Source: DASTHS01 sp035718085 (GTDB lineage: Bacteria; Actinomycetota; Acidimicrobiia; Acidimicrobiales; Palsa-688). Taken from it: 13,061 nt of DNA. The stretch spans positions 1-13,061 of the forward strand of contig DASTHS010000141.1 in the NCBI GenBank assembly GCA_035718085.1. The letters are read 5' to 3'. Numbering within the stretch: position 1 is the stretch's first letter; each line of letters begins with the position of its first letter. Below the pieces are notes generated by a model, which worked only from the letters and a program-made list of their open reading frames with translations, ran no database searches and was not told where the DNA came from. Below are positions 12,033-13,061 of this stretch, in pieces. The position numbers and the translations under genes are program-made.

Positions 12033-12872
12033 ATGGGCAAGGCTTCGTCGAGCAAGAAGGTCGCGCGCGCCGCGAGCGCCGGTGGGAGCCGCACCACGGC
12101 GAGGCGCCGACCCTGGAACTTCTACGGGGCGGTGCTGCTCGTGCTCGTGCTCGGCCTCGCCGGCACGGCCGTGAGCCGCCACGACCGCAACGCCAGCATC
12201 GCCAACGCGGGGGCGGTGCAACCGACCGTCGGCGGCACCCCGTGGCACGAGGCCCTCGCCGTCGACATCTGCGGCACCGTCCAGCCGAACATCACGACGA
12301 CCAAAGACCCGGTCGGCATCACGACCAACGGCGACGGGGTCATCCAGATCCACCCGTTCAAGAAGTCGGCCGCTGGCCGCAACGCCACGCTCGGGAAGTT
12401 CGCCAGCTCGGTCGGCATGAAGCTCGACGCCGCCGAGCTGCAGCTGCCGGGCGGGAAGCTCTACCGAGACGGTGACAAGTGCAACGGCCAGCCCGGCCAC
12501 GTCTACGTCAAGGAGTTCGCCTACCCGGGCTCGACGGTCGGCACCATCGACAAGTCCGCCCCCGACAGCGTCCGCCTCGCCGACGGGCACATGCTCACCG
12601 TGGCGTTCGTGCCCGCCGGCCAGAAGGGCGCCATCCCCGCCCCGCCCAAGTCGGTGCAGGACGCCCTGACCACGGCCATGGCGTCGAGCTCCACCACCTC
12701 CACCAGCTCGACCACCCCGGGCGCCCCCACCACCGCACCGGCCACCACCGCACCGGCCACCACCGCACCGGCCACCACCGCGCCTGCCACCACCGCGCCT
12801 GCCACCACCGCGCCGGCGACCACCGCGCCGCCGACGACGGCCCCGGCCACCACCGCGACCTCCGCCCCGTGA
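12033..12872 (+). CDS. Unknown membrane-anchored protein with Thr/Pro/Ala repeat tail
   Basis: I do not recognise the 279-residue product. Residues 1-28 are Lys/Arg/Ser-rich and cytoplasmic by charge. One transmembrane helix spans about 31-47 (FYGAVLLVLVLGLAGTAV), giving a single-pass or uncleaved signal-anchor protein with its C-terminus outside. Residues about 65-200 form a compact extracytoplasmic domain with two cysteines, C80 (AVDICGTVQPN) and C150 (DGDKCNGQPGH), which could pair, and histidines in WHEAL and IHPF. The tail from 218 is Ser/Thr-rich and then repeats TTAPA eight times. In actinobacteria such Thr/Pro tails often span the wall and can be O-mannosylated; here that is inference. 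It sits between a cell-wall-type glycosyltransferase and a sugar nucleotidyltransferase with a GTGA overlap downstream, so a role in envelope glycan assembly is plausible but unproven. ATG 12033 is the only start that preserves the basic N-terminus and helix without entering the upstream gene. Confidence 0.75.
   Translation: MGKASSSKKVARAASAGGSRTTARRRPWNFYGAVLLVLVLGLAGTAVSRHDRNASIANAGAVQPTVGGTPWHEALAVDICGTVQPNITTTKDPVGITTNGDGVIQIHPFKKSAAGRNATLGKFASSVGMKLDAAELQLPGGKLYRDGDKCNGQPGHVYVKEFAYPGSTVGTIDKSAPDSVRLADGHMLTVAFVPAGQKGAIPAPPKSVQDALTTAMASSSTTSTSSTTPGAPTTAPATTAPATTAPATTAPATTAPATTAPATTAPPTTAPATTATSAP
12729..12857 (+). repeat. 15-base tandem repeat coding for TTAPA, eight copies plus a partial copy
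   Basis: The unit ACCACCGCACCGGCC recurs in frame from 12729. Copies one to three are identical, copies four and five share GCG CCT GCC, and copies six to eight drift (GCG CCG GCG, GCG CCG CCG, then ACG ACG GCC CCG GCC). A partial TTA copy follows at 12849. Blocks of identical neighbours suggest recent slippage or unequal crossover. Because the unit is a multiple of three, copy-number change alters only tail length. Confidence 0.9.
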
Positions 12873-13061
12873 AGGCCGTCGTGCTGGTCGGCGGCCGGGG
12901 CACCCGCCTCCTGCCGCTGACCGAGACGGCGCCCAAGCAGATGCGGCCCGTGGCCGGACGGCCGATGATCGAGTGGGTGCTCGAGCACCTCGCCGCCCAC
13001 GGCATCGACGAGGTGGTGCTCTCCCTCGGCTACCGGCCCGACGCCTTCACCGACGCCTACC
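12869..13061 (+). CDS. Sugar-1-phosphate nucleotidyltransferase, N-terminal part (runs off the right edge)
   Basis: The first 64 residues are present, beginning at GTG 12869, which overlaps the preceding stop (GTGA). The sequence KAVVLVGGRGTRLLPLTE followed by PKQMRPVAGRPMIEWVLEHL is the nucleotide-binding start of the NTP-transferase family. The segment then continues GIDEVVLSLGYRPDAF. The VGG (not AGG) loop and the SLGYRPD segment resemble mannose-1-phosphate guanylyltransferases and related enzymes, including M. tuberculosis Rv3264c, which occupies the same position after rmlD-wbbL. Base specificity (GTP, dTTP or UTP) and the sugar cannot be fixed from this fragment; a second rhamnose-pathway thymidylyltransferase is less likely because a complete rmlA lies upstream. 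Confidence 0.85.
   Translation, partial: MKAVVLVGGRGTRLLPLTETAPKQMRPVAGRPMIEWVLEHLAAHGIDEVVLSLGYRPDAFTDAY

Noticed and set aside
12729..12857. CRISPR-like array
   Set aside because: The 15-base units are contiguous with no spacers and encode an in-frame TTAPA tail.
1..13061. Defence system, phage, insertion sequence or other mobile element
   Set aside because: No transposase, integrase, nuclease, toxin or terminal repeat was found. The genes are housekeeping and envelope biosynthesis with uniform composition.

Overview
The window comes from a very GC-rich actinobacterium. GTG starts are common (7 of 13 genes), the third codon position is almost always G or C, and no gene has a convincing Shine-Dalgarno site. 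The gene set (lipoprotein with a classical lipobox, AccA-type biotin carboxylase/BCCP fusion, LpdA-like flavoprotein without the first redox cysteine, rml genes beside a WbbL-like transferase) is actinobacterial. A lineage such as Acidimicrobiia is my guess from overall protein style, not something the sequence proves. I see no phage, transposon, CRISPR, tRNA or rRNA. Coding is continuous and no gene-free stretch exceeds about 80 bases.

Layout. (1) 1-161, minus: 5' end of a nitroreductase, divergent from (2) 213-1394, a rhodanese/MoeB-type sulfur-carrier activating enzyme. (3) 1417-2037, a small lipoprotein. (4) 2087-3670, a stand-alone catalytic subunit of a B12-dependent acyl-CoA mutase. 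(5) 3747-5108, an LpdA-like NAD(P)H dehydrogenase. It converges on (6) 5169-5594, minus, an unknown 141-residue protein that follows (7) 5598-7385, minus, an AccA-type acyl-CoA carboxylase alpha chain. (8) 7404-8159, biotin protein ligase, is divergent from accA across only 18 bases. (9-11) 8170-11131, rmlA, rmlB and rmlD. (12) 11128-12018, a WbbL-like GT2 glycosyltransferase. (13) 12033-12872, an unknown membrane-anchored protein with a Thr/Pro/Ala repeat tail. (14) 12869-end, the start of a sugar-1-phosphate nucleotidyltransferase.

How they fit together. The ligase would biotinylate the carrier domain of the neighbouring AccA. A propionyl-CoA-type carboxylase and a methylmalonyl-CoA-type mutase are consecutive steps from propionyl-CoA to succinyl-CoA, although the carboxyltransferase, the epimerase and the mutase B12 subunit are not in the window. 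The right half makes dTDP-rhamnose and attaches a sugar, probably rhamnose, to an envelope glycan; rmlC is missing here. The order rmlD, wbbL, sugar nucleotidyltransferase matches the Mycobacterium tuberculosis Rv3266c-Rv3264c block as I remember it.

The most notable structure is regulatory. Most first-of-unit genes carry a TANNNT -10 hexamer ending 6-11 bases before the start codon, which predicts leaderless or nearly leaderless transcripts. At three junctions the stop codon of the upstream gene is itself the first half of that hexamer. I found no clearly undescribed biological system. The least explained genes are the 141-residue protein after accA and the repeat-tailed membrane protein inside the glycan cluster.
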